Assembly: GCA_037013685.1 (NCBI GenBank)
Contig: CM072919.1
Span: 25,026,255 to 25,090,254 of the forward strand
Source: Acridotheres tristis
Taxonomy: Eukaryota > Chordata > Aves > Passeriformes > Sturnidae
Direction of reading: 5' to 3'
Length of the DNA: 64,000 nucleotides
In this document: one piece after another, positions 1-47,127 of the stretch
Numbering within the stretch: the first letter of the stretch is position 1
Layout of the letters: every line of letters starts with the position of its first letter
Position numbers and translations under genes: made by a program
The notes under the pieces: model-generated
The model's database searches: none
Seen by the model: only the letters and a program-made list of their open reading frames with translations
What the model was told of the DNA's origin: nothing

Positions 1-349
1 TGTTTCCCTGTACGGTGGTGTCTTGCTCGGAGTGGGGAACTGGGAGACACTGCTATGTGGGTTACGAGTTCCGGGGGTTGTCAGCGCTGTGTCGCTTCCC
101 TGGGGTCGCGCTCCCCAGTGCCAGCCAGCCTTCCCCCAGAGGTGATATTGGGCTCCTGTCGGCCGTGCAGCCTCTGCTGCACTGCTGCTCTTTGTCTCTC
201 GGGCAGCTGGCTGCCGAGCAGGGGAGAGTGCAGAAGATGCTTGTAAAGCAGTGGGGATAGGCCTTGAGACCCATTAGGATGAAATGTCTGTGGTCTTTGC
301 ACGTGTTTTTTCCAGCTACTATGTACTGCGAATACCACTGTTTTTGCAG

Positions 350-720
350 GTATTGAAGTAAATAGGGCCAGGAGACCAGCTCCCTTTGAAAGGCCTTTAT
401 TAAGAATCAGCTCTTTATTTGTGGGGGGTGCTCGTGGGGTGCGCGCACACCACCGCTGCTCCCAGATGACGACGCCGAGGAGGAGGTTCAGTGCAGCTTT
501 GTCCACGAAGGGCAGAGCTGGGGCTTCCGTCCTCACAGGAGTCCCCTAGGAAGACAATCTTTGGCTCGCTGTCTAGGGTCCCATTTCCGACCGGGCACTG
601 TTGTTTTCATGGTGAGGATCCTGGGTGTCATGCGTGCAGTTCCAGGAGACAGTTCCCAATATAGATAAACCATCTTGGCTCGTTGGAACTTCAGCTGGCT
701 CGTTTTATAGGGGATTTATT
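350..720 (-). mobile_element. Probable antisense retroviral LTR remnant
   Basis: Read on the - strand there is a TATA box CTATAAAACG (710-701), then about 300 bp later two AATAAA signals (419-414 and 401-396) followed by GGCC. This spacing of TATA box and poly(A) signal is typical of a U3-R unit. The intervening sequence is GC-rich. The ends, target duplication and family were not determined. Confidence 0.4.
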
Positions 721-897
721 TACCTGAATGGTACCCATAATCCCTTAGTTTTGCACTTTGCATAGAAGTCCTATGATGTCACCTCCCCTGGTGCCATGCC
801 GAAACAGTAGCAGCAATACCCGATGAGCAGAAGGGAGATACACGACCGAGGGATAGGGGAATTAACATTACAGCTGAACTGGGGCACAACATTAATT

Positions 898-1006
898 CAA
901 TTAACAATTTATCAACAAACAATAACTTTTTGGTGGAACTTCAATTAACTCAATTAACAATTTATCAACTGACGGACAATAACTTTTTGGTGAAACTGGG
1001 CTAACT
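898..1006 (+). repeat. Tandem duplication of about 53 bp
   Basis: Two adjacent copies begin with the same 19-mer CAATTAACAATTTATCAAC at 898 and 951, and both contain ACAATAACTTTTTGGTG. The second copy has a 4-nt insertion and small changes, so it is not recent. Confidence 0.85.
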
Positions 1007-1781
1007 TGTGAATTTATTCACAACAGTATTGTGGTTACCAGCAGAAGTTGTCAGTCCATTTTCGTACAGCTCTATGCCAGCCTCTAAAACCTTCAGTAGT
1101 GTAGTGCATGAGTCACGTGTTACACGTTAATGAAGTCTTCAGAGACAGTAGTTTAAATCCTCATTATGGGTTCATATACCTTCAATTCCACAAGTGCATG
1201 GTTTATAATACTGTGTTGCCATTACTTCTTTGTACTCCTCCTTTAGTGGTAGTGTTTCAGCTTTCTGTTTGGCACAGTGCAGGAATAGAACATCAAATGA
1301 TTCTTTATAAATTTAGGGTGTTAACTTGGTAGGAGTTTGCATGAGTGGGTTTGGTCCCATAGCTACTATTGCAGTAGGCATTCCGGATGCACATGGTGAA
1401 AAATGTCTAATGCATTTAGAAAAAACACTAGAGATGGGCTGATATGGCAGCTCAAGAAAGTTACTGCATGATCAGTTTTCTGTCCTCTATTTGATGCATA
1501 AAATAAAATTATACCCTAGTAAGTTCATTTAAAAAGTTATCATATTGCTGGATTTCATTCTTCGTAGTCGGTGATATTAAAGAAAGTTCTAGTGAGTACT
1601 CTGGCAGGTAGGAATATGTTTCATGGTGTTTCACTGAAATGTTAGTTTCCACACTTGAAACTTTCTTACAAAACGGTATTTCATGATCGAGTCTAGATGA
1701 GGTAATTTTATCTGTTTAATAAAATCGTGAAATGTTTCTAAGCAATTACTTTTTTTTTTTAAGGTAGTATAGTGTTTTTAA

Positions 1782-36564
<34,783 letters not shown>

Positions 36565-37200
36565 TATCTGGCTATAGATACATAGTTCTACAGAAATATT
36601 TTATATATCTTTCTTGAAACATCTGGCTTTCAAGAATTCAGAAATTGTCCAAGAGGAAAACCCTCAAAGAATTGATAATTGAGAACTTTGGTTCTTTAAA
36701 ACTTATGTAAATGTTTGACAGATTCGAAATGCATAATTTTCTTGTTCAAGTCTTTCATAGCGATCACTTCTTTCATAGTGGTCACTTCCTACAAGTAACC
36801 TACTTTTCGTAATAGTAGGTTTAAATAAAAATTTTCTTTTTTTTTTCCTATCCTGTCAATTAGTGCAGCATCAGAAGTGCAGGTAATTTTTCTAGGTTAA
36901 CCTGGACTTATTCTGTGACTGTTGTTTTTTAGAGGTTGCTGGGGGTTTTTTTCCAAAAATTGGAATTTGCTTTTGGTAAATAATTTTACTTTACCACAGA
37001 TGTGGATATTAGCCCATTTCCCTATTGAAATGAAATTTTAAAAAATTAATTCAGATGTTCTGTAGAAAAAGAATAGTTTGTAGTGGTTTGTTTTGTAAAA
37101 ATAAACCTGAAATTAATATAAATAATATGATTCTATGAATATATTACTGTTGAGTAAATGCTTTCTCTCAAAATTATTAAATAAATATAGTAACATTTTG
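36565..37200 (+). other. SMC5: SMC5 3'UTR with candidate poly(A) signals
   Basis: Downstream of the stop are AATAAA motifs at 36824-36829, 37100-37105 and 37180-37185, the last followed by a GT-rich stretch. Further AATAAA motifs occur near 37556 and 37705. Which one is used cannot be told from sequence. Confidence 0.6.
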
Positions 37201-38079
37201 TTTTGTAGTGTTTGAAGGATAAGGTGTTTCTAGGAAGTCTCCTAGCAAGGAGACTAATAGAATTCCAGGTCTTCCTGAAACAGTGAGCTAGCAGAAGTAA
37301 AACTAAGCAATATATAACTTCTTGTGTGTTTATTTTTCTGAGTAAAAGTTGATACTTTTTTGGTCATACAGAAAATAGTGCTGTAGATTTGACATATAAG
37401 TTAAAACCAGGAGGATTTTACAAGGGGTCAGCTATATTGGAGTGATTGTACAGTCAGTTGCTTTTCAACAGAAAGCTGTAAAAATTTTGAATAGTGTTGG
37501 CCATAATTGTTAAGCATTTGGAAATGCAGGTTACAACAGAATGTTCAACACCTAAAATAAAGTACTGATTATTAAGTTAACTATTAAATAAGTAAAATTC
37601 AACATTTTGATGTCTGCTTTGAATGGATGGTTTTTTTAAACAGCGTCCTGGCAATGAACTTTGCTAGTAAAACCGGTATGTCAGGCTTTGATACTCACAT
37701 ATTCGAAATAAAGTAACCCACTACAAAATATGAGCTGGAATCTGGAAGGTTTTAGGTATTAAAGGATAAATATTGTAATTTTTCTTTTGAATAGATAGAT
37801 GAGCCGTCAGTACAGTAAAGAACCACACATTCTTGTTACTGCGGGCCAGTGTTGGTCAAGGGAATTGTCTGACTGTGAAAGGAGTTCCTAGAGTCATATC
37901 TATGATGATTAGTGTCCCAACACAAGTAGTGAACAGAGGATATAAAAGTGTGGAAACTCAGGCTGTGCTTGAGAGTTAATTCGGTCAGTAAAGTTTCTTT
38001 GACATAATTGAGGCTACAGGCCTGTCTGTCTGTCCACTGCATTGAAAGATCTTGGTTCTAAAAGTGTTCTTCAAAGTTG

Positions 38080-38351
38080 TCTATTTTGGAGAGTTTATCC
38101 ATGTGAATGGTTTCTTTTCCTTTTCCCTCTATCATTAGTATTGATGCTGTTACTGTTCATTTTCGTATCTCATTGCTGTTTGCAATAAATAGTTCTTATC
38201 TCTCTTGGCCCATGATCTTTGTCTTTTGTGCCTCTTGTTTTCCTCTCCAGCACACTGCAGGAAGAGGGGAAAATGGAACAGGAGAGCGGTGTCTGGTTTG
38301 GAGACTCTTGTGGGGGCAAGAATTTGGGAGTACCATTCCTAAACCAGGACA
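38080..38351 (+). mobile_element. LTR 3' part, ERVL-like, diverged
   Basis: It contains a poly(A) signal in GCAATAAATAGTTCTTATC (about 38180-38198) and a later CCTAAACCAGGACA end at 38351, matching the R-U5 pattern of avian ERVL-type LTRs. The sequence right after (ATTGGCACAGTGTC) loosely resembles a primer-binding site, so it may be a 5' LTR with leader. A TATAAAAG motif at 37941 may belong to the same or another element. The start is uncertain. Confidence 0.45.
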
Positions 38352-39145
38352 GATTGGCACAGTGTCTGATGCGAGGTGTCTGACAGAAGAGCTTCATCAT
38401 GGGATGCAGGGGAGAGGGAACCTTGGCACTCTGGCTTCTCTAAATAACTGAGCCAGAATTACTTTCTTCACTTCTGACTCACTAAAACACAGTGTCCAAA
38501 ATTACTTTTCCTAGAACTTTTTGTTCTGGAAGCACTTTTTCCCCTATACCTTGCTAGTTAAGAATAAAACCACGATTCAGTACTCTATAATTTGTGAGAG
38601 AAAGGATATGTGGAAGGGAGTTAAATCCTCCTCTGCTCCAAGAAAAATTCTTCACCTGTTTCTGCCTAAACATCTGAAAATCGCATGACTGTTTCTATGC
38701 TATTGCACCCAGACTAAGCCTGCCAAAAGCCATGCTTCTATAAGGCTCATGGATCCAGTGTCCTTTACATATTCCAATAGCTGGGGTGAAGGGCAATTTT
38801 TTTGTAGCAGGGGTTGATCTAGTAGTTAGAAGCGTGTTTTACTTTGGTGCTAACTTCAGTCATTGACAAGGCTGAATTAGTAGGGAGAGGGGAGGTAAGT
38901 GCAGAAAGCAGATCTTTTTAGCCGTTGAAAGCTTTTCAGGCTTGACTGTACCAGTGTGGAAAGCCAGCAGGGCAAGCATGGAAAAATAAGGGCCACTAGC
39001 AACAGTAGAAGCAGAAGTAACAGAGGTGGTAAGCATCACTACAGCAGCCTACCTGCCAGCCTCTCCTGTGGCTCAGCTCTTTCCAAGTGGTATAATATTC
39101 TGATACCAATTCCAATCTTTATTCTTTCCACCAAATTCCTTCAGC

Positions 39146-39248
39146 TTTTCTCCACTAATCTGCTCCCCACTTACTCTTGGAGGTAATTCCCTAGTTTTTC
39201 TCCACTAATCTGCTCCCCACTTACTCTTGGAGGTAATTCCCTAGTTTT
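39146..39248 (+). repeat. Perfect 50-bp tandem duplication
   Basis: Bases 39146-39198 and 39196-39248 are identical at an offset of 50 bp. The unit begins TTTTCTCCACTAATC and ends in TTCCCTAG. Perfect identity suggests a recent event, a polymorphic minisatellite, or an assembly artefact. It lies just upstream of an LTR. Confidence 0.95.
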
Positions 39249-39309
39249 CCAGTCTTTTATCTGTTCATCTGTTATACCCCCACTAGGCCAATGGGGTTTT
39301 TTTGACAGT

Positions 39310-39858
39310 TGTACTGGTTTTGGCTGGGATAATTTTCTTTATAGAAGTTTGTATGGTGTTATATTTTGGGTTTGTGACCAGAACACTGTTGGTTACATAG
39401 GGATATTTTTGCTACTGCAGGGTGGTGCTTTGCACTGCATTGATGCCTTTTCTGTTTCTCATACTGCCTGCTAGCACAAGAAGTTTACAAGAACCTGGGA
39501 GGGAACGTAGGTGGGACAACTGATTAGAGGGCTGTGTCATGCTGTATGACATTGTCCTCAGCAGTGAAATCTAGAGGAAGAAGAAGGCATGTTTGGAGTT
39601 ACGTCTTCTGCAGTAACAGCTATGTGTGGTGGAGCCCTGCTTTTCTGGAGAAATAGCTGAACACCTATGTGTTGATGGGAAATAATGGATGACTTCCTTG
39701 TTTTACCTTGCTTGTGCACACAGCTTTTGCTTTCCAAGTTAAACTGTTTTTATCTCAACCCAGAAGTTTTCTCACTTTTATCATTCTGATTGTCTGACCC
39801 ATCCCACAGGACGAGGGTGGCTGTGTGACCCTGTGCTGCCCAGGATTAACCCACAACA
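39310..39858 (+). mobile_element. Solo LTR of an ERVL-type avian endogenous retrovirus
   Basis: The whole stretch follows the avian ERVL-type LTR: start TGTACTGGTTTTGGCTGG, middle GGAGCCCTGCTTTTCTGG and GCTGAACACC, late TTTATCTCAACCC, and end CACAACA. It belongs to the same family as the outer LTR at 19052-20109 but in the opposite orientation. No clear 5-bp target duplication was found, and no internal retroviral sequence is adjacent. Confidence 0.8.
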
Positions 39859-42800
39859 GGACTGTATGTTGGTCTCAAAATGTTACACCTGTCATTTTTC
39901 CACCCGGAGCTAAATGAGATCTTGTCAAATATCTTGGCTTGTTGTGTATTCATAGAAGAGCAAGTCATCTGCTCACAGATTGACTTCTTTGGAAAACATG
40001 ATGATGAGAACGTGCCAAGTTAGCCAGAAAGGAATGACAGACTTCACTTCTTTGGGGATAAGGAACCATGCATAGTAGTGAACAAAGCTGGTTTTGCAGG
40101 AAGCAAGACAGGGAAGGGATGATAACTCAGAAGATGGTGGCAGATGATATCAAGGAGCCGTGGAAAAGAGCAGAGAGCAGAAGAGTGCACAGGTAACGTG
40201 TAACATGGATGGTTCAAAGTGAATCTGGATCATGTAATTTAAAGAGGAAAGATGTCCAATTCCCCCTTCCCAATTTGTAGCCAAAGCTGTAGGCTATGAA
40301 CATTAAGCAGCTGGACCTTAACTGCAGTCCATTAATGATTATTTACCTCAGTTTGGTTCATGAAATAGGTTTTTCATAGACAATAAAGGTTTTTTTTGGA
40401 TGGTTGCATTTTGTGGGGGTTTTGTTGTTTGGTTTGGGGTTTTTATGCAGGTTTTTTACTTGTTTTGTTGGTTTTGTTTTTGGTTTTCCTGAGGAATTGC
40501 AAACACAGTGTAAATCCAAAGCAGATGCTCAGTACGAGGAGTGCAAAGGGACTTTTCAGATACTACCAAGAATACCAGGCTCACTTCGTTCTCCTGGAGT
40601 GATGCTTAAAGGACTGTTCAGTTGAAAAGCCACCGATTTTACAGTTTTCGCTGGGCCCCAGCAGCTGAGGAATTTGATTCTGCTTTGTTTGCTTCTGAAC
40701 TGAACTGTACCATCCATGAAGGACTTTCCTGGTCAGAATTTTTGTAGTATTTAAAATACACTCTGCTATGTAAAATATACTGGCTTTGTGCTAATATATT
40801 TTAAGTGGTATGGTTGCCAGTGTGCATGCAATTCCCTGAGCATCAATGTGTCAGTATGAAAAATTATTTCGGTAGCTTCTATTGGAGAGAATCCTTTATT
40901 TCAGTTTGAAAAAATTTACAGTAAGGCTGTCCCCCTTGAAGTGTTTGTTTAAAAGTGATACCCCTAAGAAATACGACTTATTAGACGTAAGCATTGAATG
41001 TGGTTTAGATTCTAGGTAAGGTCTGGCTTATTTCATGCAATGCAGGAAAGCAGAGGCACTGATTTGCCACCAGCATTGCACAGGCTAGTAATACCAACTC
41101 TGGTTTTCCCTTTTATTTTGACAGAGCGGTTATGCATGGGCCCTCAAAATGTGCTTTCTGCTTGGAAATACTGTTCAAGGCCACCGAAGCAGTTGTTAGC
41201 AGCAGAAGAGCCCACACCACTCTGTGGTGTTTCTGGTAAGCCCAATATTCCTTACATCTGTGTCTTCCAAAACTTTGCTGCTGTCCTTCTGGCCCCTGCC
41301 CTTTAGCCAGAAGAGACAGAAAAAGCCATCGAGGAAGGCCAAGATTATCTGTGCACTTTTTTAGCACAGTATTGGAAGGGCTCTGATACTCTCTGTGCTC
41401 TTTGGTTTCTTTCTCCATGCATTCTGAATTCCAAGAAGGCGTTTTAGGATCTTGTAATGGTGAATTGCCCTTATGTATTTAGTGATTCTTCTTGTGCTGT
41501 GGTTTACACATTCCATTTCCCTTGTACCTGTGTTTCACTGTGCACACGTACAGGCATTATGTGGCCTGAGAGGCAATAGACAGTATGAAACAGAGACTGA
41601 TGGGGTTTGATATGAAAAGTGATAGGATGTTTATCAACTGGAGGTCACAAGCCAGTAAAAATACAGCAACAGTTGTAGCAATTTCGAAAATACCAGCTGA
41701 AAGCATTAGGGAATCTAGCTCACCCCAAAAGCCATGGATGAACCAGAAAAATACTGTGTGTAGTCATACAGAAATAAATGTCCGTTAAGGATTAGAACTG
41801 ATGGCAGTCAAGACCTTCTCTTTTTGAGATGGGAAGATTTCCACAACACCTGTGGAAATGTTTGAGGAAGTGTTTTAGGGGTCAGAGCAGTGAAAGCATG
41901 GTAGCTGAAAAATTCTTGCCATTGGGAAAGCTTCCTCTGCTTTAAGAGAGTCCCATAAAAAATACTTGAGTTCAAGTACAGTGTTCTGACAATTGGGCAT
42001 TTGCATTAAGCTACTGCTGAAGAAATTTTTCCATTGTGGCTGAGCAGTGTGAGGAGCTCAACCTGAAAGAGGTTTTGTTTCCAAAGCAGACATCATTGAG
42101 AAAGTAGTAGCTATTACAGAGCTCTGATTCATGAATGAAACCTCATAGACTCTTTAGCCCTGGAAGAGTGAGTGCTGAACAACATTGTTACAGATTCCTA
42201 TGGAGGTCAAAATTATCCAGGTCACCCAGCAGGCAGATTGAGAAAGCCAACCTTCCTTGAAGGTGGCTTTCTGATCCACTCTCCAGGCATTTAACTATAC
42301 TTTCAAGACCTTTTGTGGCATGTTCCTTTTCTTTTGTCCTTGGCAGAGAGGAAAAATGAAAATACAGGAAACCCTTTCAACCTTGTAGCAGTTGTGCTCT
42401 CAGAATCAGCAGGGCTGTGTTCAGGGTGACACTTCCCCATGCCACTACTGCCAGCACCTCTGTGGTGCACCCAAGTCTTCACATGACGTACTCATTCCTA
42501 GTCAAAATTTATACGACTCCTGGCGAGACCCCTCTGTACAATATATTACATCTCAGTGGTTGGAAACATCCTTCTAAGGCCTTCTCTACCCTAGGCAGAT
42601 TTGGGTAGCTGTTCAAATTACAGCACTAAAACCAAATATTAAAAGGTTTATGATGAAGAACAGTAAATTTGTGGAAAGTCTTATATGATGGGATTGCAAG
42701 GGAATGAGGCCAGTGCTACAGCCCTGTCTCTCTTATTCATAAAACCAATGACAACCTGAAAAAAAGAAAACATTATGCTGAGGTTTTTTTACCTGTCCTT

Positions 42801-43564
42801 TAGCCATCCAACACAAGAAAAGAAAACTCCAACTCAGCATCGAGTCAAATCTGGAAGCTACTTAACAAGTTTTGTTCCAGCTGCAGATGACAGTCTTCCA
42901 CCCATTTGTCCCTGCCCGCACTGCTGGAAGGTTACATGTTCCCTCAGGTCCAGGGCTCATCTTGCAGTCATATCCTAGCACTGTGCCCATGTACCAGGTT
43001 AAGTTGGTTCCTGTAAGTGGCTGCTTTCAGCAACTGTAATGCCAGTGATCATGCACATCAGGGAGTTTTTTGGCATAGGGTACCTTGCCTTTCCCTCTTT
43101 CAGAGGCTAAGCAGATGCTTTTTATCTCCATGCACCAGTGAACCCTCCAAAGCCATGGAAAGCTCAACGCAGCAGTGTGGCTGCACAGACTGAAGCATCA
43201 TTTGCCCACTGAGCAGCTGCACAGTGTGAGGGAGAGCACCACTCTGAGCTCAAAAGCCATGGAGCAGTGGGAGACGGACTTGGGAGCTGAAGCATGCACG
43301 TGATGGGACACTTTCCTGAGTACAGGCTGTGTCTCTGTCTCCCTGTTGCCTCAGTAGAAGGAATGCCTGGGAAAACAGCCTGGAAAAGCAGAGAAAGACA
43401 ACCCAAGCTAAATGATGACTAGCAACACTAAGATCTTTGAAGGTGGTTCACACTCTGCTCAAACTATTGATTTCATAATGTGCAGTATTTTTTTTTTTTT
43501 AGTCATTCAGGCTAGTTTACATGACCACTGCTTGACTCCAGTCATTCAAGACAACATTTGGTTT

Positions 43565-46500
43565 TTTATTCCTTTTCTTTATTTGGACAATATATATACA
43601 TATGTACAAAAACACCTATGCCTACTTTTTTTTCTTTTCCTTTTTTTATAATTTCATGTGATTTACAAAACAGGACAGCAAAATAACTTATAAAGAATAC
43701 GAATACTGTACAAAAATAAAATTGATTAAACTGTTGGGAGTTGGTATTTTACAGTGTTACAGATCACTGGTGTGTAGAACAGCATTTTGAAGTATGTGTC
43801 CAGTCTGGTGTATGCTGGCCTAAGTCCATCTGCAAGCTGAAAACAGATCTGTAATGTTGGTCATGAAGAAAGTTCAAGAAGTAAGTTATATAACTATACT
43901 TTTAAATTAATGACTTCTCTATACTAATGGACTTTCATAATCAAGGAAAGGAGCTGTCCTAACTTCAGCGCTATTAAGTACTTCCAAAATAGTACACCAA
44001 GTACATACAGTATTAGAGAACCTGATTTTCCTTTTCTTTTCCAACAGTTGCAACACTATTCAAAACTTCAAGATGCAAGGATCTAACCTGCATTTTGTTT
44101 TAGGTGTTAAAGCCATTGTTTGCTTTTACTGAAAGAAAGAAAACCAAACCAAATGAACAAAACAGTACAATGATATCCCCAAATCTGGTAATTCTCAATG
44201 CATTCTATTAGTGATTAATGAATCGCATTAATCCTGTCTGTCCAATGCTGAAATACAGAGTACATTACCATTTAGGAAGGGTTTTGTTCAGAAACAGGAT
44301 CTTGTCACTGGCAGTCGTGACACATGCCTTGCATGTCCCATTATCCCATGGACTAAAGTACCTCCTGCCTATTTCAGACTTTGCAGGAACATTAAAGTCT
44401 GCATTCTACCCCAAATGCACAACATGGAAACCATGGACATTTACTTCCATATATCAGTTAATCCTGGTAGCTCAGTGACCAAAACATTTACATACTGATT
44501 TAGGAGCTGCTTATCAGCTGTGGCTTCTAGTTGTGGTTGATTGGATGTGAGGATCTCTTGTATTTCACAGGATCGTGCTTTAATTTTCCAAGTGCTGCAT
44601 TTGTCCCACAAAATAGCAACAATCCAGACTGCAGGATGGAGACTTGAAATCTAGCTTGATCTTCAGAGTAAAGAACTAAGAAGAACATAGATGCACCTTT
44701 GAATCTCATCAGGCTGCTCGTGGCCCTGACCCTACTCCACAAGGCAGCATTAACAGTACTGGTAAGCAGAACACTTTCTGTATTTCTAGACCAATAAAAA
44801 CACCAATACTACCAGTTTTTATTACAAAGAACCTATGTCCCTATGACTCAATCTGAATACGAGAAATTAAAGTTTGGTTTCTAAAATAAATGTTTCAAAA
44901 GGCTGAAACGGAGGTAGAAAGTGTGCTTGGTTTCCTGATGTCTTCACTGAAGAAAACACATCCCTTTTTATTCCACAGACTGTTCAATATCCCCAATGCT
45001 TTAAAAGAAGTTCTCTTCACATAGACAAAATCTATCATGAACTACACAGGTAAAAACACAGTATGCAAACTGATTTCTAATGCTGAAAGCCATATACAAC
45101 TGTAGAGGAAAACACTCTACTCTCCGAGTTAATTTCTTACGTTTTTTTCTAGGAAGCAAGCTTTTTATCAGATAAAACAATAAGATACTGTAATTGCACA
45201 TGTGCTAACAAGATCTTTTATGTACAGAATTTTACAAGATGACCTAAATTCATCTGCAGTGGAGACACTTTGGGTTTCAGTGTAAATACTCACAAAATTA
45301 ATTTGGCCCTAAGTCTCTGCAGTAGGGCTGCACAACCCCTTCCTCTTCTGGAGAAAGGGGTAAAAACCAAACCGAAGAATGTTTCTGGAAAAAAATAAAC
45401 AGAATTATCCCCCTTTATGCAGCTGGGGAGGGGGAAAAATACATCACTTGTAAACTCTTAAATTCATGCTTTTAACATAAAAAAATTGAAATATTCATTA
45501 ATTACCACATCTGAAAGTTTTCATTCAGTGATATTTCTGCTCCTTTTAAAGATAAAAAAATAGCTTTAAAATAAAAGTTAACATTGCCTTTATCAGCATT
45601 TGATGTGCCATGCATGACACAAGTACAAAGTACTAAGAAAAGCTTATGTTATAAAGGAATATTGCAAGACACCTTCTGTATTTCAAATTAACTTGTGGTA
45701 TTCCCCCATACTCCAGAGAAAGAGCAATCAAGAGATACAGGAGCCCTTCCAAAGTGCTCCTTACAGTAATTTTAGATGTTTCCATTAGCAGAGTACTCTT
45801 AAGAAAAGGTCTACTCTCTCCATAAACACACACAACTCCCATAGTACTCCAAGGGAGTTAGGCCATGGTATGAAGAGAATAAATCTTTAAGGCAAATATA
45901 GGAAGAGAAAAAGCCTTTAAAAAAGCAGCAGTTTGTAAAGTTGGTAGCTGCTTTGTGCACCCATTCAAACAAACCACAGCAGAATAAAGCACTGTTAGTG
46001 GCATTTCTATAGTACAGTACTGTATTACTGACAAGTACAGTATAGGATCATATGAGAGAATAGGCTGCAGCTCCCACATGCCCACCACATTATCTAGGCT
46101 GAGTTGTATTTTTCCAGGTAAATGAATAACAGAGCTAAATACACAGTCAGAAAATTACTGAGCTCTTTATGGGGATGTTTTTTGCTTTAAGTATCTTGAA
46201 TCATACATGTTTTTACTGGAAAAGATAGCTGATATTCAAAAGTATACTTAATACAAAGAAAAATTAAAAATACCTATTTACTTTAATGGGCCTTATTGAG
46301 TATAAATTCACCTTATCTCAATATATCAATCAGATACTATTGGTAACATATGTAATGTTTCTCTTAATAGTCTCTTTAGGTGCAGGATCGCAGAAGATAC
46401 ACAGTAAACCCACTTCTACAATGTGCTATGGAGTTTTTATCTGAGTTACGTGACTCGGAAAGTGTTTTTACTCGACAGACTCTAAATACAAGCAGCATTA

Positions 46501-46894
46501 CACTGTTCAACAAAACATGTTCATGACACAGCAATCACAAAGACTCTGGGGTCATGCTACTGTGGTGGTACAGGCCAGACCGCCCAGTCCTATGTATGTA
46601 CACCAGTATCAACGCATTAGAGTGGAAGAGGTGGTCACCTCCTCGCTGCCTGCCCCTTCCCTCCTCTCACCCCACAGCCCACTTGTTCCAGAGTGCTGTT
46701 CTCAGAGCAGAGCCAGGAGGTGGAAGATGGGGAGGGGGATACTGAGTACTTTTTTGTTTTAATGCCGGCTACATGTGCTTTTGGACAGCAAGGGTGACCG
46801 GCAACACAGTGGATGCTCGTGCTCTGGCACCACTGCCTGCATCGTCGCCACAGCCTGCCTCTTCCCCACTCCTCCCCTAGGGCCAGCCCTGTCT
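43565..46894 (-). other. KLF9: KLF9 3'UTR
   Basis: No open frame runs through this 3.3-kb region downstream of the KLF9 stop. On the - strand AATAAA signals lie at 43583-43578 and 43570-43565. The segment just before them, containing TTATAAGTTATTTTGCTG, looks like the conserved end of vertebrate KLF9 transcripts as I recall it. The long AT-rich UTR fits a short-lived regulated message. Confidence 0.65.
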
Positions 46895-47127
46895 TCACAA
46901 GGAGCTGCTGGAGCTGGACTTTTTGGATCGCTTGATCATGCTGGGGTGGAATTCGGTGTGGCGGCGGGCGTGCTTGGTCAGGTGGTCGCTGCGCATGAAG
47001 CGCTTCTCGCAGAGAGGGCAGCGGAACTGTTTCTCACCAGTGTGGGTTCGGTAGTGCCGCGTGAGCTCGTCAGAGCGGGAGAACTTTTTAAGGCAGTCGG
47101 GCCACGTGCAGGGGAATGGTCGCTCAC
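46895..47127 (-). CDS. KLF9: KLF9 exon 2: zinc fingers 2 and 3, C terminus
   Basis: On the - strand the acceptor CCCCACAG is followed by GT, completing the Gly codon of the first finger linker. The exon then encodes [11 protein letters not shown], the second and third fingers and the basic KRSKK tail; stop TGA is at 46897-46895. The overlapping + strand open frame is an antisense shadow. Confidence 0.97.

Larger units (their letters stand above)
37201..43564. other. Intergenic gap between convergent SMC5 and KLF9
   Basis: About 6.4 kb with no recognised gene. It holds LTR remnants (38080-38351 and 39310-39858), a 50-bp tandem duplication (39146-39248) and a small hairpin (42242-42271). The stretches 38352-39145 and 39859-43564 otherwise show nothing. 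Confidence 0.7.
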
